A stretch of DNA of 64,000 bases. It comes from Eunapius fragilis. Its lineage: Eukaryota; Porifera; Demospongiae; Spongillida; Spongillidae. A program made the position numbers and the translations under genes. The stretch covers positions 4,686,387 through 4,750,386 of the forward strand of contig OY811991.1 of assembly GCA_963681505.1 (NCBI GenBank). The letters are read 5' to 3'. Below the pieces are notes generated by a model. It was not told the origin of the DNA, ran no database searches, and worked only from the letters and a program-made list of their open reading frames with translations. Shown piece by piece: positions 45,395 through 57,537 of the stretch. Every line of letters begins with the position of its first letter. The first letter of the stretch is position 1.

Positions 45395-45966
45395 CATACT
45401 GTCACACCACTCTTCTATGGCACATTTTATTTCTGTCCCTTATGTCTTCTCCGTATGGTACATACAGAAGGGGATTACTCCCAGGCGTTCAAAACTTAAA
45501 TATCCTTCTGCAGGAGAGTCCCAATCGCTTCAAAATCGGTACATACATGTACATGTATGTAGAATAGTCCTGTCGCTATTGATTTGACCTGTTCATTAAT
45601 TTTTACTCTACCCGTTGAAAAATTATAGCTGTGCAAAGTGCATACACATTTTCCCGCTAGATTTGCGCCAGTCATTTACGCACCCTCCTCCCATATGTTT
45701 GATGGGGCATGGTTAGCCTAAATCATTAGCGCGAATCAATGGGCAAAGGTGCACATACGTATACTTTGCATAGCTGTATTTTTGTAACAGATGGAGTTAT
45801 AATTAACGAGCAGGGCATATCAATAGCGACAGGACTCTTCTATGTTTTGAAGCGATCGGGACTTTCCTGCAGGAGTTTAGAACATGTAGGGGTAACTTGT
45901 ATATACAAACCATATGGAGAGGACCTAAGGACAGAAATAAAATGTCCATAGAGAAATGGTGTGGTA
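45395..45966. repeat. Foldback F6, complete copy
   Basis: The left arm (TTCTATGGCACATTTTATTTC, CTTCTGCAGGAGAGTCC) pairs with the right arm (GGACTTTCCTGCAGG, GGACAGAAATAAAATG) around a centre near 45690. Relatives at 7530-8345 and 23975-24235. Confidence 0.8.
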
Positions 45967-46159
45967 TAGTTATGGCAATTCAAACAAAGAGCATTTTATA
46001 ACTTCTTATGATACGACATTTTCTCATGAACTGTCCCATATATATAAATAAATTGATATGCACATCTCTGGATACTATCTATTCACCTTTGGATTCCATT
46101 GGGCATGTACACATTAAGCCTTGCTCCATGTGTGCGCCATGATCTTCATTTGCCTTCAG

Positions 46160-46293
46160 TACCAGTGCCAAGCTCCTCACAATCTGGGGAGAAGAGAGGG
46201 TTTCTGTACAAGGAAGGTGGGAAGAAGAAGACGTGGAAGCTGAGATATGTCACCACTCACAAAGGCTACTTCGAATACTACAGGAACGCAACG
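46160..46293 (+). CDS. PH-domain gene, exon 4 (start of second PH domain)
   Basis: Acceptor TTTGCCTTCAG (ends 46159); the phase-1 join to 31784 makes Val. It encodes GEKRGFLYKEGGKKKTWKLR and YVTTHKGYFEYYRNAT, the first strands of a PH domain. No good GT donor keeps the phase of the next exon. ACG|GCGAGT at 46294 would be a GC-AG intron in phase 0. Unspliced, the frame stops at 46331. Confidence 0.75.
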
Positions 46294-46552
46294 GCGAGTT
46301 CTTTGACCCGGATGTACCCTGTGCTTGAGTGATGCCTGTATGCACATACTTGTACTTGTAAATGACCACACAAGAGTGAACAATAGGACAAGAGCCCTGT
46401 CAAAGAATTGAATTAGATTCCAGTGTTAATAGACGATGTGTAGGGTATGGATAGAGTCTGGAATGTCTGGGGCTATACGTGTAGCTGTATGCATGAATGG
46501 AAGCAACATCATAATGGCTAGGGCTGTAGTCTGGTCTGGCTACTGTACAGGG

Positions 46553-47020
46553 GTATGGTACCACTAGTACCCAGGGCCCAAGGATGAATGTACAGGGGGT
46601 ATGGTACCACTAGTACCCAGGGCCCAAGGATGAATGTACAGGGGGTATGGTACCACTAGTACCCAGGGCCTAAGGATGAATGTACAGGGGTATGACACCA
46701 CTAGTACCCAGGGCCCAAGGATGAATGTACAGGGGTATTGCACCACTAGTACCCAGGGCCTAAGGATGAATGTACAGGGGTATGGCACCACTAGTACCCA
46801 GGGCCCAAGGATGAATGTACAGGGGTATAGTACCACTAGTACCCAGGGCCCAAGGATGAATGTACAGGGGTTATGGCACCACTAGTACCCAGGGCCCAAG
46901 GATGAATGTACAGGGGTATGGTACCACTAGTACCCAGGGCCCAAGGATGAATGTACAGGGGTATGGTACCACTAGTACCCAGGGCCCAAGGATGAATGTA
47001 CAGGGGTTATGGTACCACTA
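46553..47020. repeat. 45-46 bp minisatellite, about 10 copies
   Basis: Unit ACCACTAGTACCCAGGGCCC plus AAGGATGAATGTACAGGGGT. Because 45 is a multiple of three, frames stay open on both strands, but no exon role is seen. It lies in PH intron 4. Confidence 0.95.
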
Positions 47021-48538
47021 GTGTGGTTATTTGGGCTCTCATTTGTGAAGGCAAATGCATGCAGTAAAAATAGTGGGAACCCATCTACAGTATGTGGCAA
47101 GTGGCGGACCACTTTTGATGGTCCTAGGGAGTCTGTTCACTGAGCCATGATTGTGGGGGGGTGAGGGGGGGGGGGGGGGGGGGCTGTTGGACAATTGTCC
47201 AATTGTCACGGGGAACGTACATTCCTTTACGTTGGTTATAAAGAAGATTGCTATAAGCATATTAGTAACAGCTTAGTATGGTGGGGCATGGTACATGTAC
47301 GTAGTGTGGCACTTACCTCATGTTTACATGGGAGGGTTGCATGCAGGAATGATCCTTGTGAATTTAGTATACATGTAAAACTATATGTCTCTAACCATAC
47401 TATATACCTTCCAAATGTTGTGGCTTCTGCCCCCTTCATGGTACATCGTTTCTGTATGTGCATTGTTGTTCTTACATATTTGGGGTAAGTGCTTTTCCAA
47501 CCAGTACAAAACCAACCCGAAACGTCTGTAGGATAGTCCAAATTGCTTCAAATTCAGCATGTAAACATGTGTACATAGATATGGAGGGGGTCCTTTCTAC
47601 AGCTGTTGCACGTTTCGTGCCAATGGTATGGGCAAACGGTATCCCATTGCATCTACATGTATGGGAGGTGGTGGGTGCCTGCATCGACTACTGTTTACAT
47701 GTAATTTGGACTCAACTACAGAAGGTTAGGTCTGCTTAGTACGTGAATTCATACGTGTTATGTGCCACCCATACACATTGTTTATTCCTAATGTTAACGT
47801 AAACATATTGACATAAATTACTTTCCCATATTTGGATTCCCAGGCTTGTGGCTTACGTTACTAACCACGTACACCACGTACACGGCACGATGTTGATTTA
47901 AGCCATTCCACCTGAGAAACAAAACATTTCCTCTTATATAGGATACACATGTACACAGGCATGATATGTCTACCATAAATAGACCCTTCCCTCATAGAGG
48001 TGAGGCAAACCAAGCTATAACTGCATCTGGAGGCAGTGGAAGTAAAAATAGAAATAAAGTTCAAAGCTTATCACTTTTAAGGGGTCTATTTTTACATGTC
48101 CCCTGCCCAGTAGGTAGAAAATGTGGTTGATACCCATAAAGTGCTTTTACATGTACAGTTTCTTTCCTGGCATGCCCTGTTGCCAAAGGTAACAGGATGT
48201 GGGCTGTGGCCTGACAGGCACGTGGCACCGCCCCCTCCCACACAGTACTGTGCCAGTTGCTATCAGTACAAAGCACACTTACAACTTACCACATTCCACA
48301 TCCTCACATCCTCATGGTTGTGAGGTCATATCCAATGACCTGAGTAGTTTGTCGGCCCCTACAAAAACAAGACCATTTCCATTTATGGTATGAAGTTCCT
48401 CCTATTTATATCCTCCTTCATAGTCTTCTGCTGTTGTACAACATTAGGCTGTGTAGGGCTGTATGTATTGCACTTACAGCGTACACAGGAGTTGGCTGCA
48501 CTTTGTTATTGCTTGCCTGTTTTATTGTCTACTGGCAG
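47021..48538. other. PH intron 4, right part
   Basis: Contains a G run at about 47155-47183. No exon or element recognised before the acceptor at 48538. Confidence 0.4.
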
Positions 48539-48599
48539 GATTTGAAACCAATCCGAAAAGTGAAGCTTGAAGATGTGATAATCACGGTAGCAGAGCCAG
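48539..48599 (+). CDS. PH-domain gene, exon 5 (middle of second PH domain)
   Basis: Acceptor TCTACTGGCAG (ends 48538). It encodes DLKPIRKVKLEDVIITVAEP, the middle strands of a PH domain. The strong donor CCAG|GTAAGG (48600) is phase 1, but exon 6 needs phase 0, so either a further small exon is missing or the weaker phase-0 donor ACG|GTAGCA (48587) is used. The frame also runs on into the 21 bp repeat. Confidence 0.65.
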
Positions 48600-48639
48600 G
48601 TAAGGAGTTTGGGATCAACCAATTTTCGGTAAAACTACT

Positions 48640-49140
48640 TACCCATGGGCCACACCCCGCAGGTCCTACCCCACACCCCACGGGTCCTACCCCACACCCC
48701 ATGGGCCCTACCCCACACCCCACGGGTCCTACCCCACACCCCATGGGTCCTACCCCACACCCCACGGGTCCTACCCCACACCCCATGGGCCCTACCCCAC
48801 ACCCCATGGGTCCTACCCCACACCCCACGGGTCCTACTCCACACCCCATTGGTCCTACCCCACACCCCACGGGTCCTACCCCACACCCCACGGGTCCTAT
48901 CCCACACCCCATGGGTCCTACCCCACACCCCATGGGTCCTACCCCACACCCCATGGGTCCTACCCCACACCCCATGGGTCCTACTCACCCCATGGGTCCT
49001 ACCCCACACCCCACGGGTCCTACCCACCACATGGGTCCTACCCACCACATGGGTCCTACCCCACACCCCACTGGTCCTACGCACCCCATGGGTCACACCC
49101 CACACCCCACCCACACCCCGTGGGTCACACCCCACACCAT
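48640..49140. repeat. 21 bp minisatellite CCCCACACCCCATGGGTCCTA
   Basis: More than 20 units, mostly of CCCACACCCCATGGGTCCTA type, with ATG/ACG alternation and shorter units near the right end. It begins about 40 bases after exon 5. All forward frames stay open; the exon-5 frame would read a Pro-His-Pro-Met-Gly-Pro-Thr heptad. Confidence 0.95.
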
Positions 49141-49414
49141 ACAGGTGCTCCTATGTATTTATTTGTTCATGTGGTTATGCATGCATGATGAGAGAGACGG
49201 GGTCATTTATTAATTTCACTCAGTTCACTGGTATATACATATATATTTATATATGTTTTTTGCTTTGTTGTATACTGTACCTTGTGTATCAGGACTTACG
49301 GTAGTAGGTCCTATGTAGGATTGGCTCAGTAGGCGTGGTTTTGGATCGATCAAATTATGCCAGCCTTTCCTGTAAATGGGTATGTATGGTAATATGCATG
49401 GTACTAGTCTGAGC

Positions 49415-50400
49415 GTAGTTCATCACTGCTTATCCCCTTGCCTATTTCATCACTGCTTATCCCCTTGCCTAGTTCATCACTGCTTATCCCCTTGCTTAGT
49501 TCATCACTGCTTATCCCCTTGTCTAAGTTCATCACTGCTTAACCCCTTGCTTAGCTCATCACTGCTTATCCCCTTGCCTAGTTCATCACTGCTTAACCAG
49601 TTCATCACTGCTTATCCCTTGCCTAGTTCATCACTGCTTATCCCCTTGCCTAGTTCATCACTGCTTATCCCTTGCCTAGTTCAGTTCATCACTGCTTATC
49701 CCCTTGCTTAGTTCATCACTGCTTATCCCCTTGCCTAGTTCATCACTGCTTATCCCCTTGCCTAGTTCATCACTGCTTAATCCCTTGTCTAAGTTCATCA
49801 CTGCTTAACCCCTTGTCTAAGTTCATCTCTGCTTATCCCCTTGCCTAGTTCATCACTGCTTATCCCCTTGACTAGTTCATCACTGCTTATCCCCTTGCCT
49901 AGTTCATTCATTACTGCTTATCCCCTTGCCTAGTTCATCACTGCTTATCCTCTTGCCTAGTTCATCACTGCATATCCCCTTGCCTAGTTCATCACTGCTT
50001 ATCCCCTTGCCTAGTTCATTCATTACTGCTTATCCCTTGCCTAGTTCAGTTCATCACTGCTTATCCCCTTGCTTAGTTCATCACAGCTTATCCCCTTGCC
50101 TAGTTCAGTTCATCACTGCTTATCCCCTTGCTTAGTTCATCACTGCTTATCCCCTTGCCTAGTTCATCACTGCTTATCCCCTTGCCTAGTTCATTCATTA
50201 CTGCTTATCCCTTGCCTAGTTCAGTTCATCACTGCTTATCCCCTTGCTTAGTTCATCACAGCTTATCCCCTTGCCTAGTTCAGTTCATCACTGCTTATCC
50301 CCTTGCTTAGTTCATCACTGCTTATCCCCTTGCCTAGTTCATCACTGCTTATCCCTTGCCTAGTTCAGTTCATCACTGCTTATCCCCTTGCCTAGTTCAT
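49415..50400. repeat. 27 bp minisatellite, left block
   Basis: Unit GTTCATCACTGCTTATCCCC plus TTGCCTA, about 36 copies with small indels. It continues at 54914 after the inserted retrotransposon. Period 27 keeps frames open (SSSLLIPLP); these ORFs are artefacts. Confidence 0.97.
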
Positions 50401-50556
50401 TGTTTGGGGTGTCACGTGTGTGTTGTGGGCGGGTCGATGTTACAGGGTCGTGTGATACACTCGTGCTGTGTAGTGTTGTTGCGGATTTGCTGTCTAGAGA
50501 AAGGATCTTTGTGCAACCAAGACCCCGAGCCTTGACTACGCACTTTATGCGAAACA
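50401..50556 (+). repeat. 5' LTR
   Basis: TG...CA ends, 156 bases; directly followed by the primer-binding site. Confidence 0.95.
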
Positions 50557-50605
50557 TGGTGTCAGGAGTGGGATCCTTTCTCTAATGCAGTGGCAGTGAG
50601 CGGAA

Positions 50606-53600
50606 ATGGAAAAATATCTGGCGCCCGAAGCTATTGGAGAGGGGGAACTCTCTGACCAATGGTTACGCTTCAAAAGAGAATTCGCCCAATTCTTAGTAGC
50701 GGTGGGTAAAGAGGAGGCCACCGAGCAGGTAAAGCTGGCAATATTTTTGAGAATTGTCGGCCCGAGAGTGAACGATTTGGTCGAGACGATGAGGTTTGAG
50801 GGAAACGAAGATGGCCGCAAATTTGAAGTGGTATCCAGGAAGCTGGATGGTCTGTGTGCCAGGAGGTCGAGCAAACACGTTATCCGAGACAAATTCTTCC
50901 AGCTCAAGCAAGACGGGAAGAGTGTAGATCAGTTCGTTATGGAACTAAGAAAACAGGTCAAAGATTGTCAGTTTGGGGATCTAAAGGATGATCTCATGCT
51001 GTACGTTCTGATCAGAGGTGTGGACAATGAAAGAATGCGCAGGAGGCTGTTTGAAACAGAGAACTTGGACTTACCGAAGGCAATACGTATGTGCCAGAGT
51101 ATGGAAGCGATGGCAGATGACTTGCAATGCCTGGCAGGAAAGAAGGCGGAGGCAAGTGAAGGTGTGGCAGCGGTGAGAACTGTTCCAGCAAAGAGAATGA
51201 GTAAACCAAAGGAAAGACTGCCAGGTGACCAAGAGGGTGGAGCACCGTTGTGTTCTCGCTGCGGGCGATCACATAAGCCTAGACAGTGCCCAGCTTATGG
51301 CCAGAGGTGTAAGAAGTGCCAGGGGTTCAACCATTTTGCAAGGGTTTGCAGAAAGGGGAGCAGTGCGCACCTGGTAGAGGAGGAAAATGTTACTCCAACC
51401 GGGTCGGATGAAGAAGTATTGATGATTGCAGTGGAAAAGGTGGGCAAGAAGCTGTTGGCTCAGGTGCCCTTCCGAGTCAGTGGGTGTACTCAGGTGATTG
51501 TGTGCCAACTGGACACTGCAGCCTCTTGCAATATTCTGTCACTGTCGGACCATAGGAAGCTGGGAAGCTTGCCGACCAAAGAAAGTAGGACTACTCTCAC
51601 GATGTATGATGGGACCGTGAGGAAGTCCCTGGGGCGGTGTCGAGTCCAGGTACATAACCGGCAGGAGAAGCCGATGTGGTTGGAGTTTGAGTTGTTAGAG
51701 ACAAAGCATCCGACTCTGTTGTCACTTGATACATGCTTGAACCTGCAGCTGTTGTCCTATGAAGCGGAATCAGTATGCATGGCGGAAGCGACTCAGAGCC
51801 TAACAAAAGAGACGATACTAAAGGACTACAAGGACATTTTCAGTGGAATAGGGGCCCTGCCAGGTGTATATGACATTGAGCTGGATGACTCAGTACCCCC
51901 TGTCCAGAACCGACCTCGCAGGATTCCCCACACCATGAGAGCTGCAGTCCAAGAGAAGTTACAAACCATGGAGAAGGATGGTTGGATCGCCAAGGTCGAC
52001 ACACCCACAGAGTGGATTAGTAACCTTACAGCTGTGTGGAAAGCAGACAAGGCTCAGGTCAGAGTGTGTTTAGACCCTCGGGACCTGAATAGAGCCATCA
52101 AGAGAAGCCATTTTAACATGCCGACCCTGGATGATGTGCTGCCCACATTAAACAACGCCAAGGTCTTCAGTTTGTTAGACGTGAAGGATGGGTTCATGCA
52201 TGTTAAGCTGAGCGACCGTTCCAGTTTCCTGACCACCTTTTGGGGACCCACATGTCGGTACCGCTGGCTGAGACTGCCATTTGGCATTTCGTCAGCACCT
52301 GAGGAATTTCAGCGGAGACTGCAAGCTGCATTGTACGACTTGGAAGGAGTAGCAGTAGTGGCAGACGATGTTCTGGTGGTTGGGAAAGGCGACACTATGG
52401 AAGAGGCCCGTCGTAATCATGATGAGGCACTGATACAGTTACTCGTGCGAGCTCGCAAAGTGAACATCAAGTTCAACAAGGACAAGATGCGACTGCACAT
52501 GTCTGAGCTGCTCTACATAGGTCACCGGATATCAGGAAAGGGAGTGAGGCCAGACCCATCAAAGGTGTTGGCTATCCAGAACATGGCTACCCCGAAGTCA
52601 GCATCAGAGGTTCGGAGATTCTTGGGAATGTGCAATTACCTAGCAAGGTTCATCCCAAACCTCTCCCGGGCCAGTGAATCACTCAGACATTTGACAGAGG
52701 GCAATGTGGAGTTCGCATGGGGACCGGAAGAGCAAGCGGCATTTAGCAACATCAAGGACCAGATTAGCAGTGATCAGCTTCTGGCGTTCTATGATGTTAA
52801 GAAGCCAGTGGTGATACAGTGTGATGCCAGCACGGAAGGACTGGGAGCCACTCTACTGCAGGAAGGCCGACCCGTGGCATCAGCATCCAGGTCTTTAACC
52901 AAGAGCGAGAAGAACTATGTGGCAATCGAACTGGAATGTCTAGCGATAGTTTTTGCCTGTCGCAAGTTCGACCATTACATCTATGGGAAAAGGACAAAGG
53001 TGGAGACAGACCACAAACCATTGGAAGTCATCACTAAGAAGTCCCTTTTGTCAGCACCACGGCGACTACAGAGGATGCTATTGGCACTGCAGAGATATGA
53101 CTTGGATGTCATTTATAAGCCAGGAGAGCAACAAGTCATCGCAGACACTTTGTCCAGGCTGCCGGCAGAACAACCACAGGCTGAAGAGTTGTCACCACAA
53201 GAAATATTCCAGATAACCTCAATGCAAGAGGAGGCCCAGGAGCTAGAGGGGATAGAGGAGCGGGAATTTGTAAGAGTGAAAGACCAAAGACTGGAAGAAG
53301 TGAAGAAAGCTGCAGCAACTGACCCAGAGCAGCTAGCACTGAGCCAGATGATTGGACGGGGTTGGCCCTCTAGTATTCGAGAAGTGCCATGCTTGGCCCG
53401 GAAGTACTGGACATTCCGCGAGGCATTGGTGATGCAGGATGGAGTAATCTATAAAGGTGGCCAAGTTGTAGTACCAGAATTGCTCCGGGCAAACTATCTG
53501 AGACGGCTACATTCAAGCCACTTGGGCAGTCAGTCAACCCTGCGACGAGCACGAGACGCAGTGTACTGGCCGAATATGGCAGATGACATTTCCAAGGCAA

Positions 53601-54720
53601 CGGCTGAGTGCCCTATCTGTGAGCAGGACAGCCCGGCACAGGCAAAGCAGAGCCTCCTGGTTCATGAGATACCTAAGGAGCCGTGGGGCAAGGTGGGAAT
53701 GGATCTGTTCTGTTGCAAGGGAAAAGATTACCTGGTTGTTGTCGACTATTTGACGGACTTCTTCGAGGTGGCAGAGCTACCCAATACTTTGGCATCTGCG
53801 GTGGTGAACGCTACAAAGCAACAGTTCGCTAGACATGGGGTTCCCATGATTGTCCACACGGATGGTGGGCCCCAGTTCATGTCCAAGGAGTTCCGGTGTT
53901 TTGCGAAAGCTTGGGAGTTTCAGCACACTGTGTCATCCCCTTACAATAGCAGATCCAATGGCAAAGCAGAGTCTGCTGTAAAGATTGCAAAAAAAAACTG
54001 TTTAAGAGGAGTCCTGATCCCTATCTGGCCTTGTTGGAGTGGCGCAACACACCCACCATTGGGATGCAAGCAAGCCCCAGTCAACGTTTGTTGGCCAGGC
54101 GAACCAGGGGAATTATGCCGACAAGTAGGGCTAAATTGGAGTGGGAACCTCAAGATGGTATGTGGGAAAAGAAGATTAAGAGACAAGGGCAGATACAAGC
54201 TCAACAAGAAGGCAAGGGCCGGAGGTTGGCACCACTGAAGAAGGGAGAACCGGTCTTAGTACAGGACATGCAAGCAAGGAAGACCCAGTGGATGAGGGGA
54301 CACTATCTGGAACGACTAACAGATCGATCCGGAATCGTGGAGGTTGATGGAAGATTACTGCATAGAAACAGGCAGTTTCTAAAACCAACACCAAATGCCC
54401 CACAGGTGCCATTGGAGGAAGTTTGTCAGGCACCTGCTTCTGAGCAGCTGTCGTCCGGGGAATCTAGGTCCGTGCCACCCAAAGCAGCGGCACCTAGTAG
54501 TCCCGCTCAGTCACAAGTGAGTCCCATAGTGCATGAGGCGGAACTGGAGAAAGAGATACCAAAGGGGAACACAGTTACATCGGCAGTACAGCAAGAAGAG
54601 GCAGTCCAAACAAGAAGTACAGCCAGTGTAAGGCCAGCATCCCGTGGGGTGACAACTACAACCCGATGCGGGCGGCTCGTTCGGAAGCCGGCTCGCTACC
54701 AGGACTTTATTGAACACTAG
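50606..54720 (+). CDS. Gypsy Gag-Pol polyprotein, -1 frame change at 53989-53997
   Basis: ATG at 50606 in a single frame to 54238, then the true C-terminus in the -1 frame to 54720. Domains by residue: gag to about 210; zinc knuckles CSRCGRSHKPRQC and CKKCQGFNHFARVC (215-250); protease with CQLDTAASCN (about 302; DTA instead of DTG); RT with FSLLDVKDGF (about 522) and VADDVLV (about 585); RNase H with VIQCDASTEGLG (about 738); integrase HHCC with HSSHLGSQ and CPICEQD, then catalytic Asp in GMDLFC (1031), Asp in HTDGGPQF (1084) and Glu in NGKAESAV (1120). The C-terminal half of the integrase tail (LEWRNTPTIGMQASPSQ, GHYLERLTDRSGIVEVDG) is in the second frame. The sequence at the switch contains A AAA AAC. 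Apart from this the element looks competent. Confidence 0.92.
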
Positions 54721-54757
54721 CTGCCAGAATTCATGCTGTTTTATTTAGGGGAGGGGA

Positions 54758-54913
54758 TGTTTGGGGTGTCACGTGTGTGTTGTGGGCGGGTCGATGTTAC
54801 AGGGTCGTGTGATACACTCGTGCTGTGTAGTGTTGTTGCGGATTTGCTGTCTAGAGAAAGGATCTTTGTGCAACCAAGACCCCGAGCCTTGACTACGCGC
54901 TTTATGCGAAACA
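54758..54913 (+). repeat. 3' LTR
   Basis: Same length as the 5' LTR with one visible substitution; preceded by a purine tract. Confidence 0.95.
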
Positions 54914-57255
54914 GTTCATCACTGCTTAACCCCTTGCCTAGTTCATCACTGCTTATCCCCTTGCCTAGTTCATCACTGCTTATCGCCTTGTCTAGTTCAT
55001 CACTGCTTATCCCCTTGCTTAGTTCATCACTGCATATCCCCTTGCCTAGTTCATCACTGCTTATCCCCTTGCCTAGTTCATCACTGCTTAATCCCTTGTC
55101 TAAGTTCATCACTGCTTAACCCCTTGTCTAAGTTCATCTCTGCTTATCCCCTTGACTAGTTTATCACTGCTTAACCCCTTGCCTAGTTCATCACTGCTTA
55201 TCCCCTTGCCTAGTTCATCACTGCTTAACCCCTTGCCTAGTTCATCACTGCTTAACCCCTTGGCTAGTTCATCACTGCTTATCCCCTTGTCTAAGTTCAT
55301 CACTGCTTAACCCCTTGTCTAAGTTTATCCCTAAGCCTAGTTCATCACTGCTTAACCCCTTGCCTAGTTCATCACTGCTTAACCCCTTGCCTAGTTCATC
55401 ACTGCTTATCCCCTTGCCTAGTTCATCACTGCTTATCCCCTTGCCTAGTTCATCACTGCTTAATCCCTTGTCTAAGTTCATCACTGCTTAACCCCTTGTC
55501 TAAGTTTATCCCTAAGCCTAGTTCATCACTGCTTAACCCCTTGCCTAGTTCATCACTGCTTAACCCCTTGCCTAGTTCATCACTGCTTATCCCCTTGCCT
55601 AGTTCATCACTGCTTATCCCCTTGCCTAGTTCATCACTGCTTAATCCCTTGTCTAAGTTCATCACTGCTTAACCCCTTGTCTAAGTTCATCTCTGCTTAA
55701 CCCCTTGCCTAGTTCATCACTGCTTAACCCCTTGGCTAGTTCATCACTGCTTATCCCCTTGTCTAAGTTCATCACTGCTTAACCCCTTGTCTAAGTTTAT
55801 CCCTAAGCCTAGTTCATCACTGCTTAACCCCTTGCCTAGTTCATCACTGCTTAACCCCTTGCCTAGTTCATCATTGCTTAACCCCTTGCCTAGTTCATCA
55901 CTGCTTAACCCCTTGCCTAGTTCATCACTGCTTATCCCCTTGCCTAGTTCATCACTGCTTAACCCCTTGCCTAGTTCATCACTGCTTATCCCCTTGCCTA
56001 GTTCATCACTGCTAATCCCCTTGTCTAGTTCATCTCTGCTTATCCCCTTGCTTAGTTCATCACTGCATATCCCTTGCCTAGTTCATCACTGCTTATCCCT
56101 TGCATAGTTCATCACTGCTTATCCCCTTGCCTACTTCATCACTGCTTATCCCCTTGTCTAGTTCATCACTGCTTATCCCCTTGCGTAGTTCATCACTGCA
56201 TATCCCCTTGCCTAGTTCATCACTGCTTATCCCCTTGCCTAGTTCATTCATTACTGCTTATCCCCTTGCCTAGTTCATCACTGCTTATCCCCTTGCTTAG
56301 TTCATCACTGCTTATCCCTTGCCTAGTTCAGTTCATCACTGCATATCCCCTTGCCTAGTTCATCACTGCTTATCCCCTTGCCTAGTTCATCACTGCTTAT
56401 CCCCTTGCCTAGTTCATCACTGCTTAATCCCTTTTCTAAGTTCATCTCTGCTTATCCCCTTTTCGCCTAGTTCATCTCTGCTTATCCCCTTGCTTAGTTC
56501 ATCACTGCTTATCCCTTGCCTAGTTCAGTTCATCACTGCTTAACCCCTTGCCTAGTTCATCACTGCTTATCCCCTTTTCGCCTAGTTCATCACTGCTTAT
56601 CCCCTTGCCTAGTTCATCACTGCTTAACCCCTTGTCTAAGTTCATCTCTGCTTATCCCCATGCCTAGTTCATCACTGCTTAACCCCTTGCCTAGTTCATC
56701 ACTGCTTATCCCCTTTTCGCCTAGTTCATCACTGCTTATCCCCTTGGCTAGTTCATCACTGCTTAACCCCTTGGCTAGTTCATCACTGGTTATCCCCTTG
56801 TCTAAGTTCATCATTGCTTAACCCCTTGTCTAAGTTCATCTCTGCTTATCCCCTTGCCTAGTTCATCACTGCTTAACCCCTTGCCTAGTTCATGCCCTTG
56901 CCTAGTTCATCACTGCTTAACCCCTTGCCTAGTTCATGCCCTTGCCTAGTTCATCACTGCTTAACCCCTTGACTAGTTCATCACTGCTTATCCCCTTGCC
57001 TAGTTCATCACTGCTTAACCCCTTGCCTAGTTCATGCCCTTGCCTAGTTCATCACTGCTTAACCCCTTGCCTAGTTCATGCCCTTGCCTAGTTCATCACT
57101 GCTTAACCCCTTGACTAGTTCATCACTGCTTAACCCCTTGCCTAGTTCATCACTGCTTATCCCCTTGCCTAGTTCATCACTGCTAACCCCTTGCCTAGTT
57201 CATCACTGCTTATCCCCTTGCCTAGTTCATCACTGCTTAACAGGTTGCCTAGTTT
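54914..57255. repeat. 27 bp minisatellite, right block
   Basis: Same unit as 49415-50400, about 85 copies, with variant units (CTTAACCCC, TTGTCTAAG) and higher-order patterns. One ~180-base block recurs at about 55270-55450 and 55450-55640, and a shorter block with GTTCATGCCCTTGCCTA recurs near 56890-57090. Confidence 0.97.
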
Positions 57256-57537
57256 ATCTGTCAACCACATCCCACTGTTTATCTTTAGCACAGCTCATTT
57301 ATCTCTTAGTGCATTCACCACATCCAATTGTGATACAGAAGCCTAAGCTGCTGATCAAAACAGTGTTAGAATTTTAGGGCACTTTGTATACTTCTAAAGG
57401 AATGCACCCTGGCATTCTTAAGGGCTAAAATTCACCCCCCCACCAGGGTCCAACATCTCTGATATACACATGCCATCAAGTGTGCTCCATTTGTATGCCT
57501 GCATCTGCATGCTAACATGATGATGCCATTGTTGTAG
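57256..57537. other. Intron end before PH exon 6
   Basis: No repeat or exon recognised; a missing small exon of the second PH domain could lie here or in 49141-49414. Confidence 0.3.

Larger units (their letters stand above)
50401..54913 (+). mobile_element. Young, nearly intact Ty3/gypsy LTR retrotransposon
   Basis: 156-base LTRs at 50401-50556 and 54758-54913 (TGTTTGGGG...GCGAAACA) differ at a single position by eye (CGCAC/CGCGC). GTTCAT lies on both sides as a 6 bp duplication, although the target is itself a repeat. The primer-binding site TGGTGTCAGGAGTGGGAT is at 50557-50574 and a purine tract AGGGGAGGGGA precedes the 3' LTR. One gag-pol frame of 1210 codons covers nearly the whole interior, with one frame change at an A run. 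It is inserted in the 27 bp minisatellite. No envelope gene. Confidence 0.95.

Noticed and set aside
46564-46885. ORFs with 15-residue repeats on both strands
   Set aside because: Product of the 45 bp minisatellite period, no splice signals or start context.
49415-50400. CRISPR-like array
   Set aside because: Units are directly adjacent with no unique spacers, and the genome is eukaryotic.
50401-54913. Endogenous retrovirus
   Set aside because: No envelope-like ORF between pol and the 3' LTR; gypsy-type domain order and chromosomal retrotransposon features explain it.
49376-57377. Many 60-130 codon ORFs with SSSLLIPLP or DELGKGISS repeats on both strands
   Set aside because: The 27 bp period keeps every frame open; these are shadows of the minisatellite.
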